Shown here one piece after another: positions 40,301-53,279 of a stretch of 64,000 nucleotides of DNA. This DNA is from Triops longicaudatus (Eukaryota; Arthropoda; Branchiopoda; Notostraca; Triopsidae): the NCBI GenBank assembly GCA_022885665.1, contig JAGQDJ010000036.1, positions 124,001-188,000 of the forward strand. Direction: 5' to 3'. The position numbers were made by a program, and so were the translations under genes. Within the stretch, counting starts at the first letter, position 1; the number at the start of each line of letters is the position of its first letter. A model generated the notes under the pieces. That model was not told the DNA's origin, made no database searches, and worked only from the letters and a program-made list of their open reading frames with translations.

Positions 40301-43300
40301 GAAAGTCAAGTTAAAAGACAAAAGCGCATAATAAGAAAAAAATGAAAAAAAGGAGGGTGCAAGGGGGTGGGATATGGGTTTTTCCTCTGCTTTATAGCCT
40401 ATCTTATTTGAATACTGAAAGAAATAACGTAGATACCCTTCGCAGCCAGTCCTTATTCCTTCCCTTTTATCAGAACTATAAGCATAAGCACATTGCACAC
40501 ATCACATACGAGCATGCATATGATACGAGAAGCTGAAAAATAAAAAAGAAGAGTTGTTTTCAGCCCTAAAAGTCCGTTGTCCGTGATTCCTGTAGCTTTC
40601 TTCAAAGTTTTAGCTATTCTCTTTGCTCTCCAGTAGGGATTTAACTGTATTGTAGATGGTCGTATGGAAGAAAAAAGTACTGTATGAGGAAAAGAAAACG
40701 TTAAATAGCACAGAAAAAGGGACGGTTTTTCGCTTAGGGAATTTTGTAGTCTTACCGAAAGAGACGTTTGTTAAATGGCTTTGTATTTCTGTAAATATGT
40801 TTCGGGAATTTTGAATTCTTTATGTCTCTGAATGAAGGGCTTGAGCGATAAATCAAAGTAAGCGTAACACATTAGAAAAACAAGGGAATAAATTGAGAGT
40901 GCGACGAAAGTGAATTTGGAAGTAGAAAGATATGGTGGAACATGCTTCAGGAGTATGGAATAGAACCAGGAAAAGTTAATATATATATTTTTTACAAATC
41001 GAGCACGTGGAGTATAACTACTAATAAGCAAAGCCGATTTATCTCTGCGTTGCAGCACTTCATTTCTGCTATTTTTTGACAGACAATATTTATATTTAGC
41101 TACTTTATTAATGAAACGGGAAGAAAACTAAAGATGCAAATACTTCTGATTAGGAAAACGGCCATTTGTTGAATGAATATAAAAAAAGCTTTTTATGGAT
41201 GATTCGGCTACCACCATTTTAGTCATTTATCAATGTGCGACGAAGAGCCACTTGTAAAGTCGGGTAACTCTGACTAATGAATTTACAGCGTCTCTCTTCC
41301 ATGGTACCATGCAAAGTTTTAATCCTGCCACCACGACACGAGCTATATAGAAAAGATGCTTTGGCTTAGTTTGGCCTCTATTTTTCTTTTTACTTTTGCT
41401 TTATTTTGCTTTTAAGAAACGCAGAGACGTTTTGTAATGTACACAAAGGTGACTACCTCCTAGGCAAATGTCGTTCATCATGTTTGCGTCTTCAAAGTTT
41501 ATTTTCAGCCATCCAAGGACGTTAAACATTTTCAAAACTTTATTTATCTGTTTGTAATACTGGCTATGCCAAGAATGATACCTTAAAATTAAAAACGATA
41601 AAGAATTAAAGTCTATTCACGAAATAAGGTAAATCTGGGAAAGTAAATGCATTAAGTATTTCTTTGCGTATACCATAATTATTCTTCCTAATCTTTTATA
41701 ACTACCCATACGTAATAAATGAGGTTAATGAACATTAAGTTTGAGCTATACCTGTAAATGCTCCAACTATTGGGAGCTTTAATATTCAAACAAAGGAAAT
41801 TTCGCCCCTGTTAAGAAATCTTTGTCCAGGGAAAGAATTGCAGGAATGCGCAGTCCAAATCTTTCCCAAAAAACTTTCAAAATTTACTGGAAGCCAAAGC
41901 GAAAAAGAAATGGCCATTACTCACTCGAGTATTTCTTTCTCATATTGGCTGAGTCACCCAGAAGAGGAATCGGTCTATGATTAAATATTGTTTCGAAGTT
42001 AACAACCCTAAAAACAAAAAAATAAAAATATCCACATCTTCGTTCTGAAAGTGACAAATGAATAAGAAGGGCGATTCTTTACCCAAAACATTCATTACCT
42101 GTTTTCTTTTTTTCTTCCCTTTTGTAACAAAAATATTACTGAACTCAGCATATTTCTTCGAACAGAAACGGACGTAGAAAAGAGACAAAAAAGTTCTGTA
42201 TTGCAACTTCACAAAAACTAAAGTTTTCATTTGCTGTTAAGCACTCGTACAATATGAAAAAAAGCGTCCTTGAGGATGTTTAATGATACTTTTTTGTAAC
42301 ACATGGATTACACAAGTCCAAAACTTACCACGCCGTTTTCGGGTTTCCCCAAAATTATCAACGTCTGTTCTCTACTTGGTTCCATCACATGCGTCATGTA
42401 GACAACAAGTGTAAAAAAGGACGGAAGAAAAGCAATCGCATTGATTAATGAGATTTCCTAAAAACCAAGACAAGGCTCAATACTATTTTTCCCGCCATAA
42501 AAGTCTACAGGCATTTAACCAAGAGACTTCGGAAACTTTTTAAAGAAAAGAAATATTATCCTTGTGAATTCCGGGTACGCCACACACAAATAATTGCTCT
42601 TTAGGTACCAGAAAAAAAATCGTTGTAAAACAAACAATAAATAAACAAAAAAGTGGAACAAAAAGAAGAGGCAGACAGGATGCGAGATCCATTATTTAAA
42701 ACAAGGGCAGTGCACACGTCCCAGGGAACATGCAACACACGGGAAATAGTTACACATGCATTATATAAGGGCCATAACACTATAAGCCACGTTTTTATGA
42801 ATTCATAACCGCAAAAGTGGGAATTAATTGTGTAAAGATAGGGAAATAGATTTCACTTGCGAAATAGGTACAAAGAAAGCGACAGACACCGTGGCTAATG
42901 TATTATTTAAAGGTCAAGAAATATACCGCGCACGTAATCAAACACGTGCGAAAAACAGCTTGTCATTCACCTTTCACTCTTAAAAAAAAAACTAAACAAT
43001 TTGCAAGTTTCCAGCTGTAAAAAGCAATGTTTTTTTTTATTTCTGGGGATCAGGCGTGAGCCATGCTCGTTGCCCCCGAAAGTAGAATTAATACTGAACT
43101 TAAGATTAGCAAAAAATAACTCATAAACATACATACTTGTCAGTTGACAGCTAACTCGCGCACAACTTGCATTATACACGCTTTAGGTGAATTAAAATTA
43201 ACACCCATTATAACTAACAATTCGTCGTAATTTCAAGTTAAGGTTCACTAAAATTAAATTTGGCGCCTTTAAATCACTAATCTCAACCGTTTCCTACTCT

Positions 43301-46300
43301 GTCCAAACACCTGTACGAGTGAAATCTTGCGCTCGAATGCTTTCTGTCAGGTCCGGGGAAAATAGCTGAGCCACCACACACGCTAAGCTCATGTTAAGGT
43401 GCTCCATTAATGAGAAATCATTGCTTTTCATGCCAACTTTGCTCAGTTCAAGTTAAGTATCGCGTTGGCCCCAACTTAACCGACCTCCTGGCCTCGGCCA
43501 CGGGGACAAAATTAAGTGAACCGTCACGGGTAACAGTATCCCCAAGTTAAGGACAAGCTATGTACAATAATAATGCAATAATAATGCCCATCAAACCCGC
43601 CCAAATCCTCACGGAACGAGAAATAAGAAGAACAATGGTGTAGCATACGTGTAAGGGTTCTAAACCTCCCTCCGACATTTTTTTATGGAAAAACTTATGT
43701 CCCCCCGAGGTCTGGATATAAATGCACGTCCGCTACTACTTACAGTTTATTACATCATAACTCCGCAAATATTCGCTTAATGGAGTTATCACCAAAAAAT
43801 TATCTTTTTTTTCAGTAATAATTAGATATGCTTTCTAATTTTTCTCGTTGAACTTGCGATACAATTGCGTAAACAAAATGGATGCAAAAAAAGGCAATCT
43901 GATCGTACTCGGGTACTGCTAAGAAAGATACCTCTGTCCAGACTACTTATTGTTTGAATGGTTAATCATTATGCCGGTAATAATTGAAGAAAGCATGAAG
44001 CCAAAGATTGCTCCAAAAATACCATAACAACAAGCTTCTAAATATTCATTTGGATTGCAATGAAATTACAGCATAAAACGGATGAAAAATAATCAACCTT
44101 CAAAAAGGAACAAGCCTTAGCTTTTGTTTCAATAAAATGCCCAATAAAAGGTATTCTTGGCAAAAAGTAACCATATCATGCAGCTTAAAAAGTAAACATA
44201 TATCTGACAAGCAATCATAAAGTAATTACACGTAAAAAGTACGTGATTAGCTAGGAAAGTACTACTGAGCCTGAGGCGCAAATTTAAGTTTCATATAACC
44301 GCTTCGCTTGAGATTCGTCCTCTTTTGCACTGCTAAGATTTATTTATTGTCGTACAGGGAGCTATCGCGCGGTCAAGTCTTGACAAAAGCATTGAGCAGC
44401 GATCAAGCTCTCCCCCTCTCCTCTAAATTGTACGGCTCCTATTAGGTTTCCGCAGCTTTTTATAACGACACTATCATCCCTTCTGCTCCCATAGATATTC
44501 CCTTGACAATAATAAAGCTAACCTTTGTTACAAAATTTGCCTCGCATCAACACATTTGCCGATCCCATTCTCATTTTCTTTCACTCCAGAGCGGTAACAA
44601 AGAAAATCTAATAAAATAAATAAATAGGAATTAATGGAAAGGGTTAGAAAAGAACGAAAAATTCTGAAGATATTTAGTCTAATAATTTGTTCTGATTTTT
44701 TATTGTAAGTCTAAAGTACAATATTTAACACGAAGTCATAAAAAAGACTATTTCAGAGTAACGGAGCCGTTTCCAAGCGAAAGTTTACGTCGGTCTTCTT
44801 GGAAAATATTAACGACCGACAACCGTCGAACCATTACAACAAGACTCACAAAGCAGAGGGTCAGAGTCGATCAAACAGTAGACCACTATAGGTTTCGAAA
44901 CCCTCTCAATAATTAATCCTTCCTTCCAAAAAAAGCGAGTAAAAAAGATCCGACGCACAAAAACTACGGTGAACAATGTGGAACCAAATCCATTAGCACG
45001 TTCTTGTCCAGCTTTATACGAACCCTCCTTTGTTAACAATTTAGCCTTGTTCTTAGATCATGAGCTACATAACGTTACAATTGTAGGTTCATTTCTGCAG
45101 AAAACTAACTCCCAAGAATTCAAGACGTTCGTTTTACGAAGAAAATTCTTGCGTCTAAGACACATTTTATGTCCTTGTCTTTTTTGCTGTACTTAGGTCT
45201 TTTATGTTTGCCTAGTGACTTTTTCCTTCATGTATTTTTATTTTTCTCTCCAGTACCTAGACCTAATAAACAATGAGTTCTCAACTCACTATTGCTGTAT
45301 TTCAGAGACCAGGGTGTAAATCCACAGAGAAGCCGAGTAGCCTTACATATATATCTCTTATATACTAATTCTAAGAAAAAAAAGAGAGGAAAAATACACG
45401 ACAAGAAAAAGAGAACACAAAAAAGAACAGACAACAGAACTTCGAGTTACTGTTGATGTCAATATTTGCCTTCGGTCGGTAGGCTAGCGAGCAACTCCTC
45501 AATCACGGTAACTACTAGTTTACATGCCATCTTCAAATTCACCAGTTCTTTTTCCTTCCAAACAGCACAACACTATGTGTTATATTGACCGATTGACCAT
45601 AAGGTCATAAATGTGAGCTAAGCTAAGAAACGTGTCAACAGTTCTGGACTGAAGTACAAATTTTTTATGGAGAGTCACGTTTGCCCACTTTGGAATCTGG
45701 AATATAAGTTTTGCGAACTTAACGTGAAGTAATATGCTAAAGGTAAAAATTAAGGCAAATCACAAAAACAGGTCCGAGGCGTGCAACATCGTCCGATAAA
45801 TTTATTTTAAAGTGAAGGTAATACAAGTTATGTGTAAAACATATCCGGTATACTATAGCCGATACGTCGTTAAGAAAGGAATCGCTATAACGAGAATATC
45901 ACAAAGGAAACAGAACTAGCTGGAGCAAACAACACTAAGGAAATTTTAGCAAAATTCTGAATAACCCTGTAGAAAACCAATTTCGAATTTTTTTCAAAAT
46001 GTATAAAGTTAGGAAGCCCATCATTCAGTGAAATGGAAATAACAGTGAAGCTGTTTTTCGTTAGAAAGGTCGTCTCTTTTACGAATTGTTAACTCAAGTA
46101 AAAGGGCAAGAAATAAACCTTATCTGATAAAATATCTTCCGTTGTCCAAACTTCACCCTTGTGGCTGACTTGAAGCTGAATTTCTTCGAACAAAAATAAA
46201 TATGAGAAAAAAAGAGGTTCGAAGGGAACAGAAAGGGGGAAAGAAATACAGCCATGTAATCGTCGAGACCAGATCTCGGCGGGGTCATAGGTTACCCCTG

Positions 46301-47979
46301 TCTTGCTCGATTCCTTCGACTTAAGCTGTCCCCATAACCCTCCACCCCCTTCGCCCTTTCACAATGCATAAAACTGTCTTGCTCCTTTCCCCATAAACTC
46401 TTAAAAGTCACCCCTGACCTGCAGCAAGAAAATTTCTACCCCCTACTCTTGCAAGCTTTTCCCCCTTCTTATCGGTCCCCAAAGTAAGTTACATAACCTT
46501 TGACCCCGGTCCCCAAATTGCGGCTAACCAAGTATTTCTTCCTAAAAAAAAGAAATTTCCTCCTTCTGCAGTTTTTTCGGGGGAAATTTCTTTATTATAA
46601 GCTCTCGGTTTTAGAGGACATCGTAGAAATATAGATATCCATCTTTGCCTCTTCACCCTTTCTCCGCCTCCTCAGCTCACCCTATGAAAAGAGTTCGAAA
46701 CCGCAAGACAAGACCAATGTGTTCAATAAATTACCATTTCTGTTGGCGGGATTTCCGTTCCTTTTTGACTGATACTTAATTCTATAACATTTCCTTCTTT
46801 TATTGACCAACGATCGTTCGTTTTTTATCCTTTTAGGCCATTTATACTTTAAAAGTTTTTTTTTCCACGAGTCTACTGAAATGTCTACATTCGAACAGAC
46901 CAAATACGTCCCACATTTCTGCAAAGCTGTAGAAATGTAGAAAGACGGTGGTGAGGGGGGAGGGGAATATAGGAAAGAAGGGTGGTTTAGCACGAGTTAT
47001 GGGGACATGATTTTTATGTTAGCTCGTAACCGCTCCTATCAGATAAGTTTTATGGAGCAGTTGACAATCCCTATGCGTTTTGTCACCCTTTGCCCTTCGC
47101 TCAACCTCCCTTACCAAAACCTCTCCACCCTTTTCTAAATCACTCACCCTGCCACGCTTACCTAAGAAACTTTATTCTCAAGGGTTGTAGAATGTTTCAC
47201 TGTATCATTTGTCATCAATAAAAATTGTCAACAGACGTTTCAGCTGTAAGTTGTCAATATTTAGTCAGTACAACCATGCATTTATACACGCAGTTTATAC
47301 ACCTACACATAGGAGAATAATAGTTAAAAAAATCTAATACCTTCCAGTTGTAAACGATTTTGGTTAATCCATAAATAAAGCTGTGTCTTTGGGGTTCTAA
47401 AGAATTATTAGTTCCTACAGATTGTAATTTTCTTCTGTGTCAATTAACAGACGAACCTCGATCTGTGTGAACTTCTGAAATGCGAAGAGTTTAAACGCAC
47501 ACTTGGACACCAACGTAACTTGGATAACTTGAATCAACTTGGATAGTTTGCACGCAACAAAAATATCAAAAGTTGCAGAACAAGGCGGACTATCAAACGA
47601 AAATAGCTAATATGGCAAAGTTAAACTTGAGAATGCTGTTATCACTCATTATGTACTCCGGAACGATCTCTGCTTTTTAGCTGTACATTTTTATTTTTCT
47701 TAGAATTTCGCGAGTAAAACTATGTTACTGCTGTTTACGTTAAGATTCTGTTGTGGACTTAGTTCTGCTATTATAGTAGAAAAAATTATAACGAACTTCT
47801 CAGTTACATAAAAAACTAAAAATTTGATATAATAGAAGTTCATTTTATTAGTGGCTTTATCTGTACATTTACATAACTCAGGACAATAACAACCCACCAG
47901 CTGCAATCGCCAGTTCGTCATAGAAAGGTTCGCATAAAGTAACCCTACACTGTAAAATACCGATTTCTAGTAGAAAGCG

Positions 47980-48156
47980 ACCGTTCTGGCTCCCACGATT
48001 TTCGGAGATTAATTTTTGACCGTTAAATGGTAGGACTATTTTTATAAAAAGTCAATTAAAGCTACTATTGTAAGAAAAGTTTTACCACTTTACGAGGAAA
48101 TCTCTCCAATTCTTGGGAGAAAACTAATCCTCGAAAATTGTGGGAGCCAGAACGGT
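47980..48156. mobile_element. MITE-like element with 38-bp terminal inverted repeats
   Basis: The left end (47980-48017) begins accgttctggctcccac and continues to attttcggagattaattttt. The right end (48118-48156) is its reverse complement with a few mismatches, ending gtgggagccagaacggt. The total is 177 bp with no coding capacity and an AT-rich middle. Short length, long terminal inverted repeats and absence of a transposase are the features of a non-autonomous DNA transposon. No convincing target-site duplication is visible at these limits, so the superfamily is unassigned. Confidence 0.75.
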
Positions 48157-50622
48157 TGTTCACTACCATCATGGCCACTTATACCGCTTTCCAAGATTCG
48201 ATTATTTCCAAGTGCGAAGTAAGTGTTTAATACCGGAATAAATACCACGTTCGAATAATTTGCCATGTTTTAGTTAGAACATAGTTCTGAAGTGTAAACC
48301 AATAAAGTATTGCATGAAAGTAGAATTTCTTAACAATTTAGAACACGCCAATTTTGTGTCGTGGACTTCCGAGAAAGGGTAAAAGTTTTACAGAACACTG
48401 AATGGATTACAAGAGTTTCTTCTCTTTCCATTTCGTCACAGTCAGTATGGTTGCGATTGGGAAAGCAGTGGATAAAAAAGGAAGATGCTATGCTATGTGG
48501 AAAAGGACTGATGTTCATGTGTTTACATGTGTTCGTTCACTGAAGAAAAGTGCTCAGGGCATATTTCGAAACCTATATGTTTAAATTGCACTTAAATTAG
48601 GACCAAAACCACGTTAAATTGTACTATTTATCAAGAAGCTTCATGAAACATATTAAGCACTTTTTACGTTCCTTGACCATATTCATACATCGACTTCAAT
48701 ATATATTCTAAAACGACATGGGAATTGCAATATGTCCATTACATTACGTTCACACAGATTGCCAGGTGTACTTTTGCAATTTACCTTTTTTCTTGAATTT
48801 CAGTGTCTCTGAAGTACAGTCACAAGGTCGAATTCCAAGAATTAACCTTACATGTTAGGTTACGAGTACAAACTTGTGACCCAGGCGCACCCAGCTTTAG
48901 GAAAACCTGCCTCGTCCGCTGTATACGAAAAGTATATTTAGGAAAAATATAATTCGCAATAGCTACAGGCTAGTCAAGGGCAACGATAGAACGTAATCTT
49001 GTTGACGCTAATGCTTTCGACCTTTCACCTGAATTTGTCAAGAGTTTCACAGGCTGCCCACTTCGAATTCGAAGCAGCAGTTTATGTTAAAAAAAATGTA
49101 AGACTTTAGACTAAATTTTGTGAAAACGGTAGGCTCAATTTGAAAGATATTTGCACTAAAAATTATATTTTTGAAATACCTAGGGCGGGATGAAGAGAAA
49201 AACTATTTTCTTTCTATCAAAAGTAGCATCTTAGGTCTTAGAAAGCGCCAAAGATTTACGAAGTGTTGTTTCAAAAATGTCACTCCATGCCGCCCTAGAG
49301 ATTACCTTACTGTCAAGAAAGTTTTGAAATATATTGAACGGTTTTGGTTAAATTTGATTCAAGAGTTTCCATGTAAACTGCCCATAAGGCACGAGGGTAT
49401 ACAGTGGCTTTAATCGGTAAATTATTTGCCCTTCTTTGGGTACCCTTTTTTACAGTGTACTGTACTGAAACAGAATAGAAGTTCAACTCTTTCAGTCGGT
49501 AATAAAATGTATAGAAGTAAAACTGAAGTGCTATTCAAAGAAAGCCTGTACAACCAGGTATAAATGTTTTTTTTTTTAATTCATGATTGATTTGAAGGAA
49601 TTTAAGTAGAAATTTTCTTCCTATTCTACTGGTGAATGTTACCGGTTTTCTGCGCGAGAAAAGTGCTAGAACAGAAAATACGACTGGGACATTGGATTTA
49701 TCATTCTGAAAACGTGAAAAAAAAGGAAGTCAATCTTGGGATGTTCACACGCAGTTCACAAAAGGGGACGTTTTATACTAACATGGAAGATGATGGATGA
49801 GCTTAGCGCTATTCGGTGGCCGTGTGTACGCACAGTGCACCATCTCCACGTACAGTACCGTACTTTCGTCAGCTTTTACGGAGCAACGGGTTTTGACAAA
49901 AGAAAACTTTGCTTCCTTTTCCGAACGCTGGACGGGTTACACCCTGGGGTGTTTTAGGGCGCTTCCAACACAAATATATACCATATCCCGTAAGCACAGA
50001 ATTACGAAATAAACTACAAACACCGAGAACATCCATGAAACCTTTTAAATTCTGTCTCTTTTTTTCCACACTACAAAATATTCTCGAGACAAACATGAAA
50101 ATGAATTTACAACGTGCAACTATCGGGTCTCACTTCCTATCATGTTACGATTTCCGCTTTTATTGTGTTCGGACCGTTTTTATTTACTTGCTCACATCTT
50201 CCCTGGTCAAAGGGATAAAAAGAACCTGAGATTATTGGAAACCGAGAGGCATTTAACACCCGTGGTGCCGTTTTAATGAACGTTGAAGGTCATAAAAAAT
50301 TCGATTACTTTTTTATAAGCGAATGATGGAAGATTTTGAAACTTAGAATCTTTCTCATGTGAACTTTACAAACGCAAAGGAGTTCAAACAGACTGCAGAA
50401 AATCGGGTCAATAACTTGCAGGAATTAAATGTATTAAGTATCGACACAGTTCTGTCCCTTTCCTGAAGCGCTTTTATAGACAACTCTTACCATGTAAATC
50501 AGTCCATAGCATTGAGGTTCTCTATCACACATGGATAGATAAATAAATAGATAATTAAATAAAAGAAAAACAAAAGGAAACGCAGAAATAGTCTTTTTAG
50601 AGTAAAAGAGAAATGGGTGTGG

Positions 50623-50649
50623 ATTATTATTATTATTATTTTTTTTTTT
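50623..50649 (+). repeat. ATT microsatellite plus T-run
   Basis: Six tandem ATT units run directly into a stretch of T. This is simple sequence. Confidence 0.85.
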
Positions 50650-52163
50650 CGTTTCGGGCTCTGCTGCACTACGAAAGGATTCCTGCCGAGCTTTTGGCTC
50701 CCACAGCATCCCGCCGTTTTCCTCCTGGCAAACGCGGTTACCCTTTCACGGACTTCCTATGGCTCGCGTGTTGTTTCGCTCTTACAAAGAAATTTTCCTT
50801 TTCTACGGCTATTGGTTCCTTGTCACGTGACTGTCGACACCTTTGCTACAGAAGCGTATGAAACTCTTAACATGAGTAAGCCTTACAAGAGCTTTAATAC
50901 CCAGCGTAAACAACAATACAAGGGAAGACAAAAAATGCACACGGTAAAAAATGACCCATTCCCTTTGTACGTTTCCTTTCTTAAAATCAGAATGTTGGAT
51001 TGGCCATAAACACCTTAGCCCTTCTCCGGTTTAGAAGGAACTCGTCAGTCGTGTGCTTGTGCTCTCCTATTGCACGAGGATTTTTTTCCCTCACTGCATT
51101 ATCACGCAAAATTTTGTATTAAACTGTATTAACGGACTAGACGTCCACGAACTTACAGTGAAATAGTCTAGTTCAACGGATAATAAAAATAATTTCATCA
51201 CTACGAAAAACGTACTAATTATTTAAGTGTCTTAATGTGAAATCGAAAAAATGTGCGCAAAACCTAATCTGCGTCTTTGTGACAAGAACAAGAATTCTTC
51301 CAAGTGTAACTTATGTACAGCTTCCGAAACCTAATATCCATTACATTTTTTTAAACAGATTTCTAAGCATAGGGGCCACACCAAAAGAAAGTTCTATTAA
51401 AAAGTCTTCCACTCCTTTCAGATTATTTTGGAGACTGGCGCAATACTAAGTGTGAAATTCGTGGTTTTCGAAAGTGAAGGTTGAAAACTTTGCTATATAT
51501 TTATCTTACGTACGACTCGAGCCACACATAAAACAAAAGACTAATCGACATCTCTCTACTTTTTTTTTCTTGTCAGCAAATTACGTTGTCAATATTCCGT
51601 AAAAGATTTGTAAAAATCTTTAGTCCTTATACGATTTTTAAGCACCGTTGTTGGTCATGTACAAGAAAAGAGCTATTCAGAAAAGAAAAGCACACTTTTC
51701 TCACTGAATATATCAACGGTATAACCATAAATCAGCCTACCAATTCGTTTACATTCATACCGCATTCACTGCACAGCGAATACAATTGTATTTTGGACTT
51801 TTACTACGTATTTAAATTCACGTCAATTTTTTTTTTACAAAATTCGTTCATTATTCTCCGAATTCTTTTCTTTAAAAACCAATAATGGTGAACATAGTGA
51901 AGTGAAATTTGGGCACAAAGCGCCGAAAAGAGCAAATCTCCTTAAGCTTGTAGCTTCTGAGTAGTACGCGGAAAAAAATCCTATACACGGAACACACACT
52001 TGTGGGTTTTTGCGTACAAAAAGCGTCCCAAGTCCCCAAATGCGCCTTCAAGCAAGCGCAGAATCGTCGAATCCAACCGTATCGCTGCGACGACATAAGG
52101 GACTGTCGTCTCTACCATATGACTCGCCTGGCTAGTAGTAAAGGACGCCGCATACCGACCGAC

Positions 52164-52177
52164 GTGTGTGTGTGTGT
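52164..52177 (+). repeat. GT microsatellite
   Basis: Seven tandem GT units, about 670 bp upstream of the pb start codon. Confidence 0.85.
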
Positions 52178-52843
52178 CGTACCAAACATCCACACTCGAA
52201 ATATACACGTGAGGACACTCTTCACTTCAACAGTATTACCATAGCTCGCTCGAACCTCAACGGTACGGACAGTTTCACCTTCGTTTATCCACACGTGATC
52301 AAAAACTAGAAAGTGATTCTCCAAACATTTTCTTTCAATACGAGCCTTTGTCTAAAGAAACAAGTACAAACTTGTGCAAGAGCCTTGAATTCGTATTTTA
52401 GGGAAAAGGAAATAAAAGTGTTTCCCGATGTGAATTTAATAACCCCTTAATCATGAAGAACAAAGCGGTGCTAATTATTCTAACACCGTCAATTTAACTT
52501 CGAACCCGACGCCAAATGCAGAGAAAACTGATTGGCAACACCTGTGTGCTTGCGTAAATGTGCTCTGCACAAGAGGAAACGTGAACTTCAAGAAATCACA
52601 AAACGGATTCTTAAACGGTTTCCCGGTCCACCAACAGGTGTAAACTGAGAAATTTAGCACTATTTATGACAAACTCAGTATGTGTAAATCCCTCATGAAC
52701 CACTGAATACGACTAAATACGTCGAGTGCGAAACTCTGCGAAGAACAGTGTGAAACACTTCTTCATTTCCCGTTGCTTGTATCTCGTGTCATTGTGTCTG
52801 AAATTCAAGGCTGGAAAACTTCAAAGACTCACCAACGTAAAAA

Positions 52844-53279
52844 ATGCAAAAGCTGTCGTTAATGAATTCAGGAGGAATTCTCCTTTCCAATAATAATGCT
52901 AACACTCACAGCACTACTGGCTCGGTGTCGAACTTATCCTCATCGTCTTCATCTTCCGGAGGAGCGGTCGGGGGATTGCCACAACTCTCTCCGGGTGAAG
53001 AAGCATTTTTGAACTGTCAACCTAGTTTAGCGGAATTTATTAGCAATGCTTGCGGCCCTAACCCTAATTTGAACTGCGGAAATGACCTTAGTGCTGTACA
53101 TAATGTTCAGCATCTTGAATCGGCATCACCTTTGACCTTGAATCTGTGCGGAGGCGTCGGCGGAGAGTCTTATTCAACCCATCACCCAAGTTTAAGTTTG
53201 ACTCCGAATAGCAATGGAAGTGGGGAGCAGTATCCTTGGATGAAAGAGAAGAAAACTTGTCGGAAAAATAACTCTCAAG
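52844..53279 (+). CDS. pb: proboscipedia (Hox2) first coding exon, partial gene
   Basis: The exon encodes residues 1-145 plus the first base of codon 146. It starts MQKLSLMNSGG at an ATG with A at -3 and ends with SQ and a G before a GTAAAA donor (phase 1). Two blocks identify Hox2/pb: FLNCQPSLAEFI (55-66), matching the conserved insect block FINSQPSMAEFL, and the hexapeptide region QYPWMKEKKTCRKNN (129-143), matching EYPWMKEKKTSRKS. The hexapeptide (YPWM, 130-133) recruits the TALE cofactor Extradenticle/PBX. A Ser/Gly-rich low-complexity stretch lies at about 30-44. The protein is a nuclear homeodomain transcription factor that specifies gnathal appendages in insects. The homeodomain must lie on a later exon beyond 64000, as no WFQNRR-coding sequence was seen downstream. 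Confidence 0.95.

Larger units (their letters stand above)
37258..52843. other. 15.6-kb gene-free stretch between the ACE gene and pb
   Basis: No open frame here shows family resemblance or a coherent splice structure. Contents are AT-rich DNA, pyrimidine-rich stretches (38240-38420, 46300-46480, 47090-47165), simple repeats, and the inverted-repeat element at 47980-48156. The last few kilobases should contain the pb promoter and 5' untranslated region. No mir-10 or mir-993 seed-region sequence was recognised by eye. Confidence 0.6.

Noticed and set aside
50613..51009. Plus-strand open frames of 82 and 130 codons starting in the ATT/T tract
   Set aside because: They begin in simple sequence, overlap in different frames, and show no domain or codon pattern; likely chance.
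37258..52843. Hox-cluster microRNA (mir-10, mir-993)
   Set aside because: The only similar string (accctgtag near 45964) lacks the rest of the mature sequence and has no hairpin partner.
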